This document shows, piece after piece, positions 16,208 through 26,162 of a stretch of 64,000 nt of DNA; position 1 is the first letter of the stretch; every line of letters begins with the position of its first letter. The notes under the pieces are model-generated. The model was not told where the DNA came from, did not search any database, and was given only the letters and a program-made list of their open reading frames with translations. A program made the translations under genes and the position numbers. The DNA lies in the NCBI RefSeq assembly GCF_022919835.1, contig NZ_CP095074.1:2170001-2234000 (forward strand). The letters are read 5' to 3'. The stretch comes from Halobacillus shinanisalinarum (GTDB taxonomy: Bacteria > Bacillota > Bacilli > Bacillales > Halobacillaceae).

Positions 16208-17980
16208 TTGAATAAACCAATGCTTCCAACATTGTCCGAGGATTTACCGGAGGGCGACGAGTGGATATATGAAGTGAAATATGACGGCTATCGTGCTTTT
16301 CTTAAATGGACGGAAGAAGGGATCCAGCTTGTAAGTAGGAACGGTCAGGATTTATCGAGTCGGTTCCCAGAGCTCATTGAGGCGAGGCGAGAAGCCACTC
16401 CACCAGATCAATTTCCACTTATTCTTGACGGGGAGATTGTCATTCTGAATACCCCTTATCAAGCCAACTTCCCCCTTTTACAGAAAAGAGGACGCATGAG
16501 TAACAATACAACCATTCAACAACGTGCCGTACAACGCCCAGCTACATTTATGGCTTTCGACCTTCTAGAAAACGGAGAAGGTTTAAATTCTTCCGCGTAC
16601 ACTAAAAGAAAGCAGCAGCTAAAAAAAATTATCGATACCATCGGCAGTCAAAGAGTTCAATATGTAGAGGAATTTGATGATGCATCCGTGATTCGCCGCC
16701 TTCTTCATCTTCATTTAGGTGAAGGAATCGTTGCGAAACAAAAGAACAGTGCATACGAGAATGGACGTACGAGAAAATGGCTAAAGTATAAACAATGGCG
16801 CACCGTATCAGGTTTTTTAACCTCATTCAACCCTCAAAATGAATATTACAAGATGGAAATCTGGAACAAAGATAAACGTGTCCCATTAGGAAGCTTTAAG
16901 CATGGTTTAAAATCTGAACAAGCACAGACACTTCAGACCTTTTTTAAAGAAAAGGGAACGAACTGGAGGCTAGCCCCCAGCGTGTGTGCAGCCATTCATT
17001 GTCTTATGGCTGAAGATGGGGAAATGCGCGAGCCAGTTTTTGATCGGTTTCGCTTTGACTTAGAGCCTGGCGACTGTACAATTACTAATCGGGATTGGGA
17101 TCTCCTGTTGTTTCCTAACGACGTAGAGATTACCCACCCGGATAAAACCTTATGGCCTGATATGCAGTTTAGCAAGCGTGATTACCTAATGTATATCAGG
17201 GCTGTTGCACCTTATATGATTCCGTTTATAAGGGGTAAAAAGCTGACATTAATCCGCTATCCTCATGGGGTCGGCGATAAATCTTTTTTTCAAAAACATC
17301 GATCTGACCATGCACCTAACTATGTAGAGAGCTGGGAGGAAGGTGATGAAACCTTTATGATAAGTAATGGTCTCTCAAGCTTGATATGGTTAAGCAATCA
17401 GGGAGCACTTGAATTTCATATCCCCTTTCAAAAAGCCGGTGCAAATGATCCTGATGAGATTGTCTTTGACCTTGATCCACCCAATCGAGAGGAATTTTAT
17501 CTTGCTGTTACAGCTGCACAGCTGTTGAAACACTTACTAGACAAGCTTGAGGTCCATTGTTTTGTTAAAACTTCTGGAAACAAAGGCATGCAGATTCATA
17601 TTCCGATTCAAGAAGGAAGCATGACATATGATGAAACGAGGAATTTTACGAAAAGTTTAGTCGACCTGCTCATAAAAGAAAGCCCCGATCTATTTACAAT
17701 TGAACGGCTAAAGAAAAAACGCGGACAACGCTTATATCTCGATTATGTTCAGCATGCTGAGGGCAAAACGATTGTCTCCCCTTATTCAGCGCGAGCCACT
17801 TCGAAAGGCACGGTGGCTGCCCCTGTTTTTTGGAATGAAGTTACCACAGATTTAAACCCTGAAGTCTTCACTATTAAAAATGTTATAAAGCGAGTCCAGG
17901 ATTTTGGCTGTCCTTTTGATCAATATGATCGGTTGCGGCGTGCACAACCAATTGATGTAATGAAACAATTAGGTGGATGA
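16208..17980 (+). CDS. ligD: ATP-dependent DNA ligase/polymerase LigD
   Basis: About 590 aa. The N-terminal ligase domain has the adenylation motif EVKYDGYR (Lys24), DGEIV, and the downstream EGIVAKQ and RKWLKYK. A C-terminal LigD polymerase/primase domain starts near residue 310 (ITHPDKTLWPDMQFSKRDYL) and contains EFHIPFQ, DEIVFDLDP and VKTSGNKGMQIHIP. No 3'-phosphoesterase domain, as usual in Bacillus LigD. TTG at 16208 fits GAAGGTGAG best; GTG at 16199 is the other candidate. Works with Ku. Confidence 0.94.
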   Translation: MNKPMLPTLSEDLPEGDEWIYEVKYDGYRAFLKWTEEGIQLVSRNGQDLSSRFPELIEARREATPPDQFPLILDGEIVILNTPYQANFPLLQKRGRMSNNTTIQQRAVQRPATFMAFDLLENGEGLNSSAYTKRKQQLKKIIDTIGSQRVQYVEEFDDASVIRRLLHLHLGEGIVAKQKNSAYENGRTRKWLKYKQWRTVSGFLTSFNPQNEYYKMEIWNKDKRVPLGSFKHGLKSEQAQTLQTFFKEKGTNWRLAPSVCAAIHCLMAEDGEMREPVFDRFRFDLEPGDCTITNRDWDLLLFPNDVEITHPDKTLWPDMQFSKRDYLMYIRAVAPYMIPFIRGKKLTLIRYPHGVGDKSFFQKHRSDHAPNYVESWEEGDETFMISNGLSSLIWLSNQGALEFHIPFQKAGANDPDEIVFDLDPPNREEFYLAVTAAQLLKHLLDKLEVHCFVKTSGNKGMQIHIPIQEGSMTYDETRNFTKSLVDLLIKESPDLFTIERLKKKRGQRLYLDYVQHAEGKTIVSPYSARATSKGTVAAPVFWNEVTTDLNPEVFTIKNVIKRVQDFGCPFDQYDRLRRAQPIDVMKQLGG

Positions 17981-18044
17981 ACATTTGAAAAAGTGAGCAC
18001 TCAAACTGATTAAAGCTCTACCTTAGCATGGCCAGGAAAAAATC

Positions 18045-18078
18045 AGAGCCTCGAGATGTGATCTCGAGGCTCTTTCTT
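18045..18078 (+). terminator. Bidirectional terminator between ligD and the fatty-acid operon
   Basis: AGAGCCTCGAGAT and ATCTCGAGGCTCT form a 13-bp perfect stem with a 3-nt loop, followed by TTCTT on plus; the minus side ends the acyl-CoA ligase transcript. Confidence 0.85.
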
Positions 18079-19633
18079 ATTCTAGAACGCTTTCCGCTTG
18101 TTCTCTCAGTTTAAACTTCTGTAGTTTCCCACTCGCATTTCGTGGCAATTCATCAACAAACACATACCGGCGCGGACGTTTATACCGGGAGATACGATTG
18201 CCTGAAGTGCAAAATTCTTCAAGTTCCTCCTGTTCCAAATCACCTTTTTTAACAATGTAAGCGACCACTCTTTCACCCCACATTTCGTCAGGTTCACCGA
18301 CAACTGCGGCATCAAGTATGGAAGGATGGTCAAACAGTACGTCCTCTACTTCGCGTGAATAGATGTTTTCACCACCGGAAATGATCATATCCTTCACTCG
18401 GTCGCTTACCCAAAGGTAGCCGTCTTCATCGAAAGAGCCAATATCCCCTGAGTGATACCACCCTTTGTGCAGAACTTCTTCAGAAGCTTCGCGTCGATTG
18501 TAGTATCCTGGCATCATACTTGGGCCGCGGACAATGATTTCTCCGAGTTCGTCTGGTTTGCAAATGTCATCAGGTTCAGCAGGTCCATCCTCCCGCGTAC
18601 GGACAACACGTACCTCATGATTGATCAATGCTCGTCCAGCAGAGCCGGCCTTCGTTAATTGTTCGTCTTCAAGGAGTACGGTGATGGCGGGGCCCATTTC
18701 AGTCATACCATAAGCTTGGATAAGCTGTACACCTAGGGCATCGTGTAAACGTTTAGTTAATGCCGGGGCCATTGGGGCGCCACCATAGAGACCTTGCCTG
18801 AATGTTTCGAAGTCGCGTTTGTTATATTTCTCTTGCAAGATCATATTCCACATCGTTGGGGCTGCAAACAGAGTGGAAATCTGCTCTTCACGGATTGTTT
18901 GAATCATTTCTTTAGCATCAAAGTGATGGAGGATAACGGTTGATGCACCCATCATGACTCTCGGGAGAAATGTACAATGGAGTTCGGCACAATGAAACAT
19001 TGGAGCAACTGTTAATCCACGGTCCCGATGGGTAAGTCTTAAAGTTGCGGTGAGGATTAAGGCTTGATCTACCATGTCTCTATGGGTGTGAAGAACACCC
19101 TTAGGAACACCTGTGGTACCCGAGGTGTACATAATAGCATAGTAATCATTTTCTTCTACTACACAATCTGGGAGAGTTCGATCTACACCCTCTATGACGT
19201 CATAATAGTTGCGGGCTAACGCTACATCCTGCTGTTCATCAATGGCCCAGAAACCAATATGTGTTCTTTCGTTTGCGATCGCTTTTAGCTGTGGTGCTGT
19301 TGCCCTTTCAAACAGAACTACTTTGGGATTAGCATCTTTAATAATAAAACTGATTTCCTTTGAGGTGAGGCGAAAGTTGATTGGATTAAAAATGGCTCCG
19401 ATTTTCATACAAGCAAACAACGTTGTTGCAAATTCCGCTGTATTAAAAAGTACGGTAGACACCTTATCCCCCTTATTCACCCCAGAATCTGTCAGCGCAT
19501 TGGCCAGTCTGTTTACTTCGTCATCCCATTCCTGATACGTCCACCTCATTCCCAGCCTTAAATCCACTAATCCCTCTTTATCCGGAAACTTTGCTACAGT
19601 TTGTTCAAACATACTTTTAAGAGTTGATCCCAT
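18077..19633 (-). CDS. Long/medium-chain fatty-acid--CoA ligase (AMP-binding)
   Basis: 518-aa ANL-family enzyme forming acyl-CoA via acyl-adenylate. Motifs: P-loop YTSGTTGVPKGVLHTH, YGMTEMGP, YHSGDIG-DEDGYLWVSDR and C-terminal catalytic Lys in PRNASGKLQKFKLR. Last gene of a minus-strand beta-oxidation operon (acyl-CoA dehydrogenase, thiolase, short-chain dehydrogenase, ligase). Acyl specificity cannot be read from sequence. It starts after AAGGAGTGG, 134 bp downstream of the dehydrogenase, with an 18-bp hairpin in the gap. Confidence 0.9.
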   Translation of the reverse strand: MGSTLKSMFEQTVAKFPDKEGLVDLRLGMRWTYQEWDDEVNRLANALTDSGVNKGDKVSTVLFNTAEFATTLFACMKIGAIFNPINFRLTSKEISFIIKDANPKVVLFERATAPQLKAIANERTHIGFWAIDEQQDVALARNYYDVIEGVDRTLPDCVVEENDYYAIMYTSGTTGVPKGVLHTHRDMVDQALILTATLRLTHRDRGLTVAPMFHCAELHCTFLPRVMMGASTVILHHFDAKEMIQTIREEQISTLFAAPTMWNMILQEKYNKRDFETFRQGLYGGAPMAPALTKRLHDALGVQLIQAYGMTEMGPAITVLLEDEQLTKAGSAGRALINHEVRVVRTREDGPAEPDDICKPDELGEIIVRGPSMMPGYYNRREASEEVLHKGWYHSGDIGSFDEDGYLWVSDRVKDMIISGGENIYSREVEDVLFDHPSILDAAVVGEPDEMWGERVVAYIVKKGDLEQEELEEFCTSGNRISRYKRPRRYVFVDELPRNASGKLQKFKLREQAESVLE

Positions 19634-19706
19634 CCATCTCCACTCCTTTAATCAAGTTTGAAAGCAAATAACTCCACCCCTCAGATACGTCCCATTACCT
19701 ATTCCT

Positions 19707-19747
19707 TCCACCTCAGGTCATCCAAATAATGGATGACCTGAGGTGGA
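19707..19747. repeat. Dispersed palindromic hairpin, copy A
   Basis: Perfect 18-bp arms (TCCACCTCAGGTCATCCA and its complement) around a 5-nt loop AATAA. No T tract on either side, so it is not a standard terminator. The same arm sequence recurs at 45215-45253 and 51212-51270. Confidence 0.9.
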
Positions 19748-19767
19748 TACGATCACCAATATTCTCA

Positions 19768-20535
19768 TTATTTTGGTTGCATTCGTATGGCTCCGTCAAG
19801 GCGAATCACCTCCCCGTTTAACATAGGGTTATCAATGATGCTATGGACAAGCTTTCCGTATTCACAAGGGTGTCCTAATCTCTTGGGAAAAGGTGTGGTT
19901 TCACCTAACAATTCCTTAGCTGAATCAGGGAGCGTTTCGAACATAGGTGTGTCAAATAATCCTGGCGCAATTGTCATCACTCGAATCCCATGACGTGCAA
20001 GTTCCCTTGAAATTGGGAGAGTTAATCCAACCACACCGCTTTTTGAAGCACTGTAGGCAGCTTGTCCAATTTGTCCCTCAAAGGCTGCAATGGATGCTGT
20101 ATTGACAACAACCCCGCGCTCCCCATCATCATTAGCTACATTCTCCTTCATTCGCTCAGACACAAGACGGATCATATTAAAAGTACCTATAAGGTTGACT
20201 TCAACCACCTTTTGAAAAGACGCAAGGCCATGTACACCTTCTCTATTTAACACTTTTTCGCCAATCGCAACCCCAGCACAATTAACAAGTGCCGTCACTT
20301 TTCCAAAATAAGCGATGGTTTTATTTAGCATGTTTGAAACTTGCTGTTCTGAAGTAACATCAACCTCTTGAAAAAGAACCTGGGTGCCTAACTCTTCAGC
20401 TAATTTTCTTCCTTTTTCTAAGTCACGGTCAACTATAATTGCTCTTCCTCCTTCCCCTACGATGGTTCTTACCGTAGCTTCACCAAGTCCAGACGCTCCG
20501 CCTGTTACAACGGCAACAACATCCCTTACGTCCAT
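19768..20535 (-). CDS. Short-chain dehydrogenase, 3-hydroxyacyl-CoA dehydrogenase type 2-like
   Basis: 255-aa classical SDR. NAD-binding [25 protein letters not shown], and the catalytic Ser-Tyr-Lys set ([18 protein letters not shown]). The residues [13 protein letters not shown] and the length match HSD17B10-like 3-hydroxyacyl-CoA dehydrogenases, which would supply the third beta-oxidation step between the dehydrogenase and thiolase encoded upstream. Starts 3 bp after the thiolase stop, with its ribosome site inside the thiolase end. Confidence 0.88.
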   Translation of the reverse strand: MDVRDVVAVVTGGASGLGEATVRTIVGEGGRAIIVDRDLEKGRKLAEELGTQVLFQEVDVTSEQQVSNMLNKTIAYFGKVTALVNCAGVAIGEKVLNREGVHGLASFQKVVEVNLIGTFNMIRLVSERMKENVANDDGERGVVVNTASIAAFEGQIGQAAYSASKSGVVGLTLPISRELARHGIRVMTIAPGLFDTPMFETLPDSAKELLGETTPFPKRLGHPCEYGKLVHSIIDNPMLNGEVIRLDGAIRMQPK

Positions 20536-20538
20536 TCC

Positions 20539-21692
20539 CTACTCCTCCAATCGTTCAATGATTGTCGCATTCGCCATCCCCATACCTTCACAAACAGCTT
20601 GGAGACCGTATCGTCCTCCAGTCCTTTCCAATTCATGGATAAGCGTTGTCATCAGTTTAGTTCCCGTCGCCCCAAGCGGATGCCCTAGTGCAATTGCACC
20701 ACCGTTTACGTTAAGTTTATCAGGATCAGCGCCTGTCTCTTTCAACCAAAATAATGGCACAGGAGCAAAGGCCTCATTCACTTCAAACAAATCTATTTCT
20801 TCAACTCTCAGTCCGGCTTTTTGCAAAACCTTCTGGGTAGCTGGTACTGGGCCTGTAAGCATAAAGGTCGGGTCTGACCCAACAACGGAACGTGCTATAA
20901 CCCGAAACCGAGGCTTCAAGCCAAGTGATTCAGCTTTGTGAAGCGACATAAGTAAAACTGCAGAAGCTCCATCACTAATTTGACTGGCATTTCCAGCTGT
21001 AATCATCCCATCTTCTTCAAATACCGGTTTTAAATGCCCAAGGCTTTCAATTGTTGTACCACCGCGGGGCCTTCATCATCCATCATTGTAATCGGAAGTC
21101 CATCCTTATCTTTTGCTTCTAGGGGCATGATCTCTTTTTCAAAACGCCCCTCTTCAATTGCTATTAATGCTTTTTCATGGCTTTTCACTGCATACTCATC
21201 CAGTTCCTGCTTACTAAATTTCCAGTGCTCAGCAATCCGTTCGGCAGATAAACCCTGATTAATGATCTCATATTGGCTCGTTAGCTTATTGCTATATTCA
21301 GATCCTTTCATATTCGAAAACATCGGAACACGAGACATAGATTCTACTCCGCCTGCGATGACGACATCCATATCACCGCTTGCAATTGCTTGTGATGCAA
21401 AGTGAACAGCCTGCTGACTCGATCCACATTGGCGATCAATAGTGACACCGGGAATCTCTTTTGGAAACCCAGCAATAAGGGAAGCAATTCTGGCAACATC
21501 TCCCGCTTGTTCACCGACTTGCGATACACAGCCAGCAATCACATCCTCCACTTCTGATGGATCAAGATTGACTCGACAGACCAATTCTTTCAACACCTTT
21601 GCTAATAGCTCATCAGGCCTCATATCACTAAGAAGCCCGTTCCTCCTGCCGACCGGTGTCCTCACTGCTTCTACGATCACAACTTCATTCAT
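20539..21692 (-). pseudogene. Acetyl-CoA acyltransferase (thiolase), frameshifted
   Basis: Two adjacent frames (21692-21030 and about 21066-20539) together encode one complete thiolase of about 384 aa. The first has VRTPVGRRNGLLSDM and the nucleophile in TIDRQCGSSQQAVHFASQA (Cys89). The second has KPVFEEDGMITAGNASQISD, NVNGGAIALGHPLGATGTK and CEGMGMANATI. They switch at a G4 run (21066-21069): one more base gives EGPRGGTTIESLGHLKPVFEEDG without a gap. All catalytic residues are intact, so an indel error or a very recent mutation is likely. It would cleave 3-ketoacyl-CoA. Confidence 0.88.
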
Positions 21693-21716
21693 GATACATT
21701 CCTCCCCCTATTCAAT

Positions 21717-22865
21717 TTATACAAGGTCCATCTTTTTCGCGATAATTGACTTCATTATTTCATTTGAGCCAGCATAGATAGCTGTTACCGGTGCGTCTCT
21801 AAATCTTCTTGCAATCTCATACTCTTCCATGTAACCATAACCTCCATGTAGATGCATGCACGCAGTTGCAACTTTCTTAACAAGATCGGTAATCCACCAC
21901 TTCGCCATTGATACTTCTTTTACGACGTCCTTTCCATTCATGTGTGCTTCAATTGTCCGATCTAGAAAAGTTCGTCCAATTTCCACTTCCGTTTGCAGCT
22001 CCGCTAATGTAAACTGAGTATTTTGAAAAGAAGCAATCGACCTCCCAAATGCTTGGCGTTGTTTAACATAGTCAACTGTCAACTCAAGCATTCGTTCACT
22101 TGCCGAAATCCCTCCAATGGCAACAATCAGACGCTCTTGCTGCAATTTTTCCATAAGGTAATAAAATCCCTTATTATGGTTACCGAGCAGATTCTCTTTT
22201 GGCACCTTGGCTTCGTCAAAAATAAGTTCAGCTGTATCCTGGCTATGTAAGCCAACTTTATTTAGCTTCTTACCACGCGAAAATCCCTCCGTATCATTCT
22301 CCACAACTAACAAGCTGATCCCCTTATGCGGCGGACTTGCTTTCTTATACGTTTTGCAAACCAAAACTGTAAGGTCAGCATGGATTCCATTAGTTATAAA
22401 TGTCTTCTCACCGTTTACAACATAGTAATCCTCTTTCAACTCTGCGGTGGTACTTATATTCGCCAAGTCAGATCCTGTGCCTGGTTCAGTCATAGCAATC
22501 GCTGTTACGATTTCACCTGATGCACACTTCGGCAACCATCTTTGTTTTTGCTCCTTTGTACCATACTCAGCTAAATAAGGGACGACAATATCGTTATGAA
22601 GACCAATACCAATCAAGCCTGTTCCGACTTTTTCAAGCTCCTCATTAATGACTACTGAATAACCGAAATCAGCTTCAAGCCCTCCATACTCTTCTTTAAG
22701 CCATGGACAAAGGTAGCCTAACTTTCCAAGCTTTTTCCAAAATGAACGCGGAATACTCCCTTGCTTTTCCCATTCTTCAAAATGGGGATAGGCCTCTTTC
22801 GCTAAAAACTTGCGTAAAGATTCCCGTAATATTTTATGCTCTTCCTTTAAATAGGCCGTTTCCAT
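21717..22865 (-). CDS. Acyl-CoA dehydrogenase
   Basis: 382-aa FAD enzyme catalysing the first beta-oxidation step. Signatures: AIAMTEPGTGSDLANISTTA, NGEKTFITNG, RQAFGRSIASFQNTQF and the C-terminal HGGYGYMEEYEIARRFRDA, followed by IYAGSNEIMKSIIA. The ATG at 22865 has GGAGG upstream; the longer frame to 22910 lacks a site. First gene of the beta-oxidation operon; no FadR-type operator could be recognised upstream. Confidence 0.93.
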   Translation of the reverse strand: METAYLKEEHKILRESLRKFLAKEAYPHFEEWEKQGSIPRSFWKKLGKLGYLCPWLKEEYGGLEADFGYSVVINEELEKVGTGLIGIGLHNDIVVPYLAEYGTKEQKQRWLPKCASGEIVTAIAMTEPGTGSDLANISTTAELKEDYYVVNGEKTFITNGIHADLTVLVCKTYKKASPPHKGISLLVVENDTEGFSRGKKLNKVGLHSQDTAELIFDEAKVPKENLLGNHNKGFYYLMEKLQQERLIVAIGGISASERMLELTVDYVKQRQAFGRSIASFQNTQFTLAELQTEVEIGRTFLDRTIEAHMNGKDVVKEVSMAKWWITDLVKKVATACMHLHGGYGYMEEYEIARRFRDAPVTAIYAGSNEIMKSIIAKKMDLV

Positions 22866-23250
22866 GAGAGAATAACCTCCACACGACAGAATATTCTGAC
22901 TATATTGCACAAAAAAATAATCTCTTTCTTTATTATTCTTTCAAAATCATGTTTTTCCTGCTATATAGGGAGAGCTAAATTTTTTAATCATTAATTACTT
23001 AGCTAAAAGGGGTTGAATAAGGGGGATAAACCCGCTCCCTCTGTTAAGAAAATAAAAATAGGCATCGTTATTCACAATGAGTAACGATGCGTCTTCTAGT
23101 GCTAAAGAGAGCAAGGATGCTTTTCTTTTTCTGAGGTTGGACCACATAGATATCTCTAAATTTCTTATAACAGGGAGGAGACTTTGGGATAGGGTTAGTT
23201 TAGTTTATGATGAAAAAACATAAATATGCCTACAATCCCTTTGTCAAGCA
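22866..23250. other. Intergenic region, mostly featureless
   Basis: 385 bp. Apart from the terminator-like hairpin at 23062-23090 I see no ORF, repeat or RNA motif. The part next to 22866 presumably carries the operon promoter. Confidence 0.4.
23045..23090 (-). terminator. Terminator downstream of the HAD hydrolase
   Basis: GCATCGTTA and TAACGATGC (9 bp) around a 10-11 nt loop, followed on the minus strand by CTATTTTTATTTTC. It lies 160 bp past the stop of the minus-strand HAD gene. Confidence 0.65.
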
Positions 23251-23988
23251 CTACAAAACTCGCTCTATCACTTCAGCAACACCGTCATTTTCATTTGTTT
23301 GTGTTACCCAATTCGCTTCTTCTTTAACAATTTCTTGAGCATTGCCCATTGCTACTCCAAACCCAGCTTCCCTGATCATAGCAAGATCATTCATGCTGTC
23401 GCCAACCGCCATTACCTGATTCATCTTCAAACCTAACTTACCACATACCTTTAACAGCGCAGCCGCTTTATTTACACCCACAGGATTAATCTCAATATTT
23501 GTGGGGCTGGAATTGGTGATCTCAAAGGCTTCATTATTTTTCAATTCATCTAATATAACTTGACGCACCTCATCATCCTCAACGTCATAGCCGAACTTCA
23601 GCCAATCATAATCACCGATTTCCTTTTCAAAAGGCTCCTGGCTGCTAAATTGACCTTGTACGGTTGACGTCCAAAAGTGGAGGCCATGTCCATTACTGAT
23701 CTCCCATAATCGTTCAACATGCTTATGGTCAAGAAGATTTTGTTCAACAAGGTTAAAATCTTCATCATAGATTTCACCGCCATTAATCGTCACAATGTAA
23801 GATGAGCGACCAAGAGACTTCGCAATATCTATACAGGTAGCTAAGGAGCGGCCCGTACTTAATACCACATGTATCCCCTCGTCTTTTGCCTTTTGAATGG
23901 CTTCACGATTTCTTTTTGACACCTTATGTTCAGGATTCAGCAATGTGCCATCCATATCTAACGCAATAAGTTTAATATTTTCTGTCAT
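23251..23988 (-). CDS. Cof-type HAD-IIB phosphatase
   Basis: 245 aa. HAD motif I LIALDMDGTLLNP, motif II VVLSTGRS, motif III Lys in NKAAALLK and motif IV AVGDSMNDLAMIREAGFGVAMGNA. The C2B cap is shorter than in typical 270-290-aa Cof proteins. Members dephosphorylate sugar phosphates, FMN or PLP; the substrate is unknown. Monocistronic. Confidence 0.9.
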   Translation of the reverse strand: MTENIKLIALDMDGTLLNPEHKVSKRNREAIQKAKDEGIHVVLSTGRSLATCIDIAKSLGRSSYIVTINGGEIYDEDFNLVEQNLLDHKHVERLWEISNGHGLHFWTSTVQGQFSSQEPFEKEIGDYDWLKFGYDVEDDEVRQVILDELKNNEAFEITNSSPTNIEINPVGVNKAAALLKVCGKLGLKMNQVMAVGDSMNDLAMIREAGFGVAMGNAQEIVKEEANWVTQTNENDGVAEVIERVL

Positions 23989-24115
23989 CGTCTGCTCACG
24001 TCCTCTCGTTTGCTCCCTTTATTTTAGTACATTATAAAGAATTGATACAGCAGAGTGTATTTTTGTATTGAAAAAAGAAGCCAAGCATGTGACCTGACTC
24101 CCTCCTCTATACTAC

Positions 24116-25300
24116 TTATCTTTTAAAGTCGTCCTTAACATCTTGAAGCAGCTTAGGTTCGAGCAACAAATCCAAACCCGTCAATGCTAGCGCTTTGGCG
24201 CCTTTTATTAACGCCTGGTCGCCTGTTTCTGAAATTGCAGCCTCTCGAAATGCCTCTGTATGGGCAACAAGTTCATCAGGTCCTATTTTAATATAAGGGT
24301 GGATGGTTGGGATGACTTGACTCACGTTACCTGCATCTGTTGAGCCCAGTCCTTTCTGGTCCAGAAAATACGCTTCACCAAGTGCTTCAATCTTTTCTTT
24401 GAAAATTTGATCAAAACGGGGAGTCACTTTAAAGTTATCGACAGCATTTTGAATCCATGTCATCTCATGAGAAGCTCCCGTTGTTAAGGCAGCACCTTCT
24501 GCAATACGCTTCACTTTCGCTGTTAACTCATCACATGCCTCTCGTGTTGCCGCTCTTATATAAAATCGTGCACGTGCATAATCCGGGACAATGTTCGGTG
24601 CTTGACCACCATCTAAAATCACCCCATGAATGCGAACCTCCTCTGTAACATGCTGTCGCAGAGCATTAATCCCATTAAACAGCTGAAGAACAGCGTCCAG
24701 GGCATTTACACCATCCTCAGGATTGCTCGCTGCATGAGCTGGCCTTCCAAAAAACTCAAAGTCGACAGGGTCTACCGCTAACGTAGGAGCTGAGCCACTT
24801 GTTTGTCCTAGTGGATGAACCATCATACAAACGTCGAGATCCTGGACTAACCCATGTCTAACAAAGGTTCCTTTCGCACTTCCATTGGGCCCGCCCTCTT
24901 CTGCAGGTGTTCCGAGAACGACGACTTCCCCACCTGTTTCATCGATGACTTCTCCCAGGGCAATGGCGGCGGCTACTGAGGCTGTTCCAATAATATTATG
25001 CCCACAAGCATGACCAAGTCCAGGCAAAGCATCGTACTCAGCCAAATAACCAATTTTAGGACCAGATATGACAGAGGTTTTCCTTGCCAAAAAAGCGGTC
25101 TTATGCTCAGGAATATTACGATCTACAACAAAGCCTGCTTCTTCAAGTAATGAGGAAAGAAGCTGTGAAGCAAATACTTCTTCATTTCCAATTTCGGGGT
25201 GGGAATGAATGTCATGACTTGCTTTAAGATACGTGGTCATCTTTTCGTTAATGGATTGATCAATAAGTTCTTGTAAAGTATTTTGCGTAGATACACCCAT
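24116..25300 (-). CDS. M20-family amidohydrolase
   Basis: 394 aa. Zinc-site features: HSHPEIGNEE, YLAEYDALPGLGHACGHN, GTPAEEGG and C-terminal GSTDAGNVSQVIPTIHPYI, with a lid domain around FFGRPAHAASNPEDGVNALDA. The profile matches N-acyl-amino-acid or aminobenzoyl-glutamate type amidohydrolases. It starts about 12 bp after metQ in the same direction and has no promoter of its own, so it belongs to the SAM-riboswitch operon. An inferred role is release of methionine from an imported N-acyl or peptide derivative. Confidence 0.88.
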   Translation of the reverse strand: MGVSTQNTLQELIDQSINEKMTTYLKASHDIHSHPEIGNEEVFASQLLSSLLEEAGFVVDRNIPEHKTAFLARKTSVISGPKIGYLAEYDALPGLGHACGHNIIGTASVAAAIALGEVIDETGGEVVVLGTPAEEGGPNGSAKGTFVRHGLVQDLDVCMMVHPLGQTSGSAPTLAVDPVDFEFFGRPAHAASNPEDGVNALDAVLQLFNGINALRQHVTEEVRIHGVILDGGQAPNIVPDYARARFYIRAATREACDELTAKVKRIAEGAALTTGASHEMTWIQNAVDNFKVTPRFDQIFKEKIEALGEAYFLDQKGLGSTDAGNVSQVIPTIHPYIKIGPDELVAHTEAFREAAISETGDQALIKGAKALALTGLDLLLEPKLLQDVKDDFKR

Positions 25301-25312
25301 TTAATCACTCTC

Positions 25313-26146
25313 CTACCATCCGATTTTTTCGAGAGGGACGAACGTCGGGATTAAAGAATCGTTATAAACTTCACGAATATGTTCTTTTATGTCCTCTTGC
25401 TGATAAATATCAACGATCTTCTGAAACACTTCTTTATCTGTTTCGTCAGCGCGGGCTGCGATAATATTAATGTATGGCTGTGCCGTTTCATCCTCGACAA
25501 AAATGGCGTCATTTACAGGAACGAATCCGGCTTCTACTGCTACTCCATTATTGATTATAGATGCTGTAACATCCGGAAGAACCCGTGGAGTTTGTGCTGC
25601 TACAATCGGTTCAAACGTTAGATTCTTTGGGTTTTCTTCAATCTTATCTAAGGAACCATTTCCATCAAAATCCTCAGGAAGACTAATTAAACCTGCCTTT
25701 TCTAGAAGCAGTAGTGCGCGCCCCATGTTCGTAGCTTCTTTTGGCAAAGCAATTATGCTACCTTCGGGAATTTCCTCTACATCTTTATATTTATTAGAAT
25801 AGATCCCCATGGGTGCGATCATTGTCGTTGCTATTGGAGCTAAATCTAGACCCCGTTCTTCAATAAAGGCATCAAAGTAGGAGACCGTTTGGAAGGCATT
25901 TAAATCAATGTCTCCATCAGCTAGGGCAATATTGGGACGAACATAGTCAGAGAATTCCACTAGCTTAATCTTAATGCCTTCCTTTTCTGCTTTCTTTTTT
26001 ACTTCTTCCCAAATAGGGACACCCGAGCCGTTTAATCCTACCTTTACGACTTCACTTTCCCCAGACGCCCCACTTTCTTTATTGCAACCTGCAAGAACAG
26101 TTCCTATAGTTAAAATAATACCAATTAAAATGAGTAACTTTCTCAT
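25313..26146 (-). CDS. metQ: Methionine ABC transporter substrate-binding lipoprotein
   Basis: 277 aa. Lipoprotein signal ending LAGC (about Cys20), then a NlpA/MetQ domain: KVGLNGSGVPIWEEVKKKAE, DYVRPNIALADGDIDLNAFQ, LPKEATNMGRALLLLEKAG and the C-terminal VDIYQQEDIKEHI. Binds methionine outside the membrane and delivers it to MetI/MetN. Start at 26146 after a GGGGGAAAGG site; the longer frame includes the metI end. Confidence 0.93.
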   Translation of the reverse strand: MRKLLILIGIILTIGTVLAGCNKESGASGESEVVKVGLNGSGVPIWEEVKKKAEKEGIKIKLVEFSDYVRPNIALADGDIDLNAFQTVSYFDAFIEERGLDLAPIATTMIAPMGIYSNKYKDVEEIPEGSIIALPKEATNMGRALLLLEKAGLISLPEDFDGNGSLDKIEENPKNLTFEPIVAAQTPRVLPDVTASIINNGVAVEAGFVPVNDAIFVEDETAQPYINIIAARADETDKEVFQKIVDIYQQEDIKEHIREVYNDSLIPTFVPLEKIGW

Positions 26147-26162
26147 GACCTTTCCCCCTGTT

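Noticed and set aside
20384..20941. 185-aa plus-strand frame opposite the SDR and thiolase genes
   Set aside because: Antisense shadow rich in Ser/Pro/Ala, no ribosome site.
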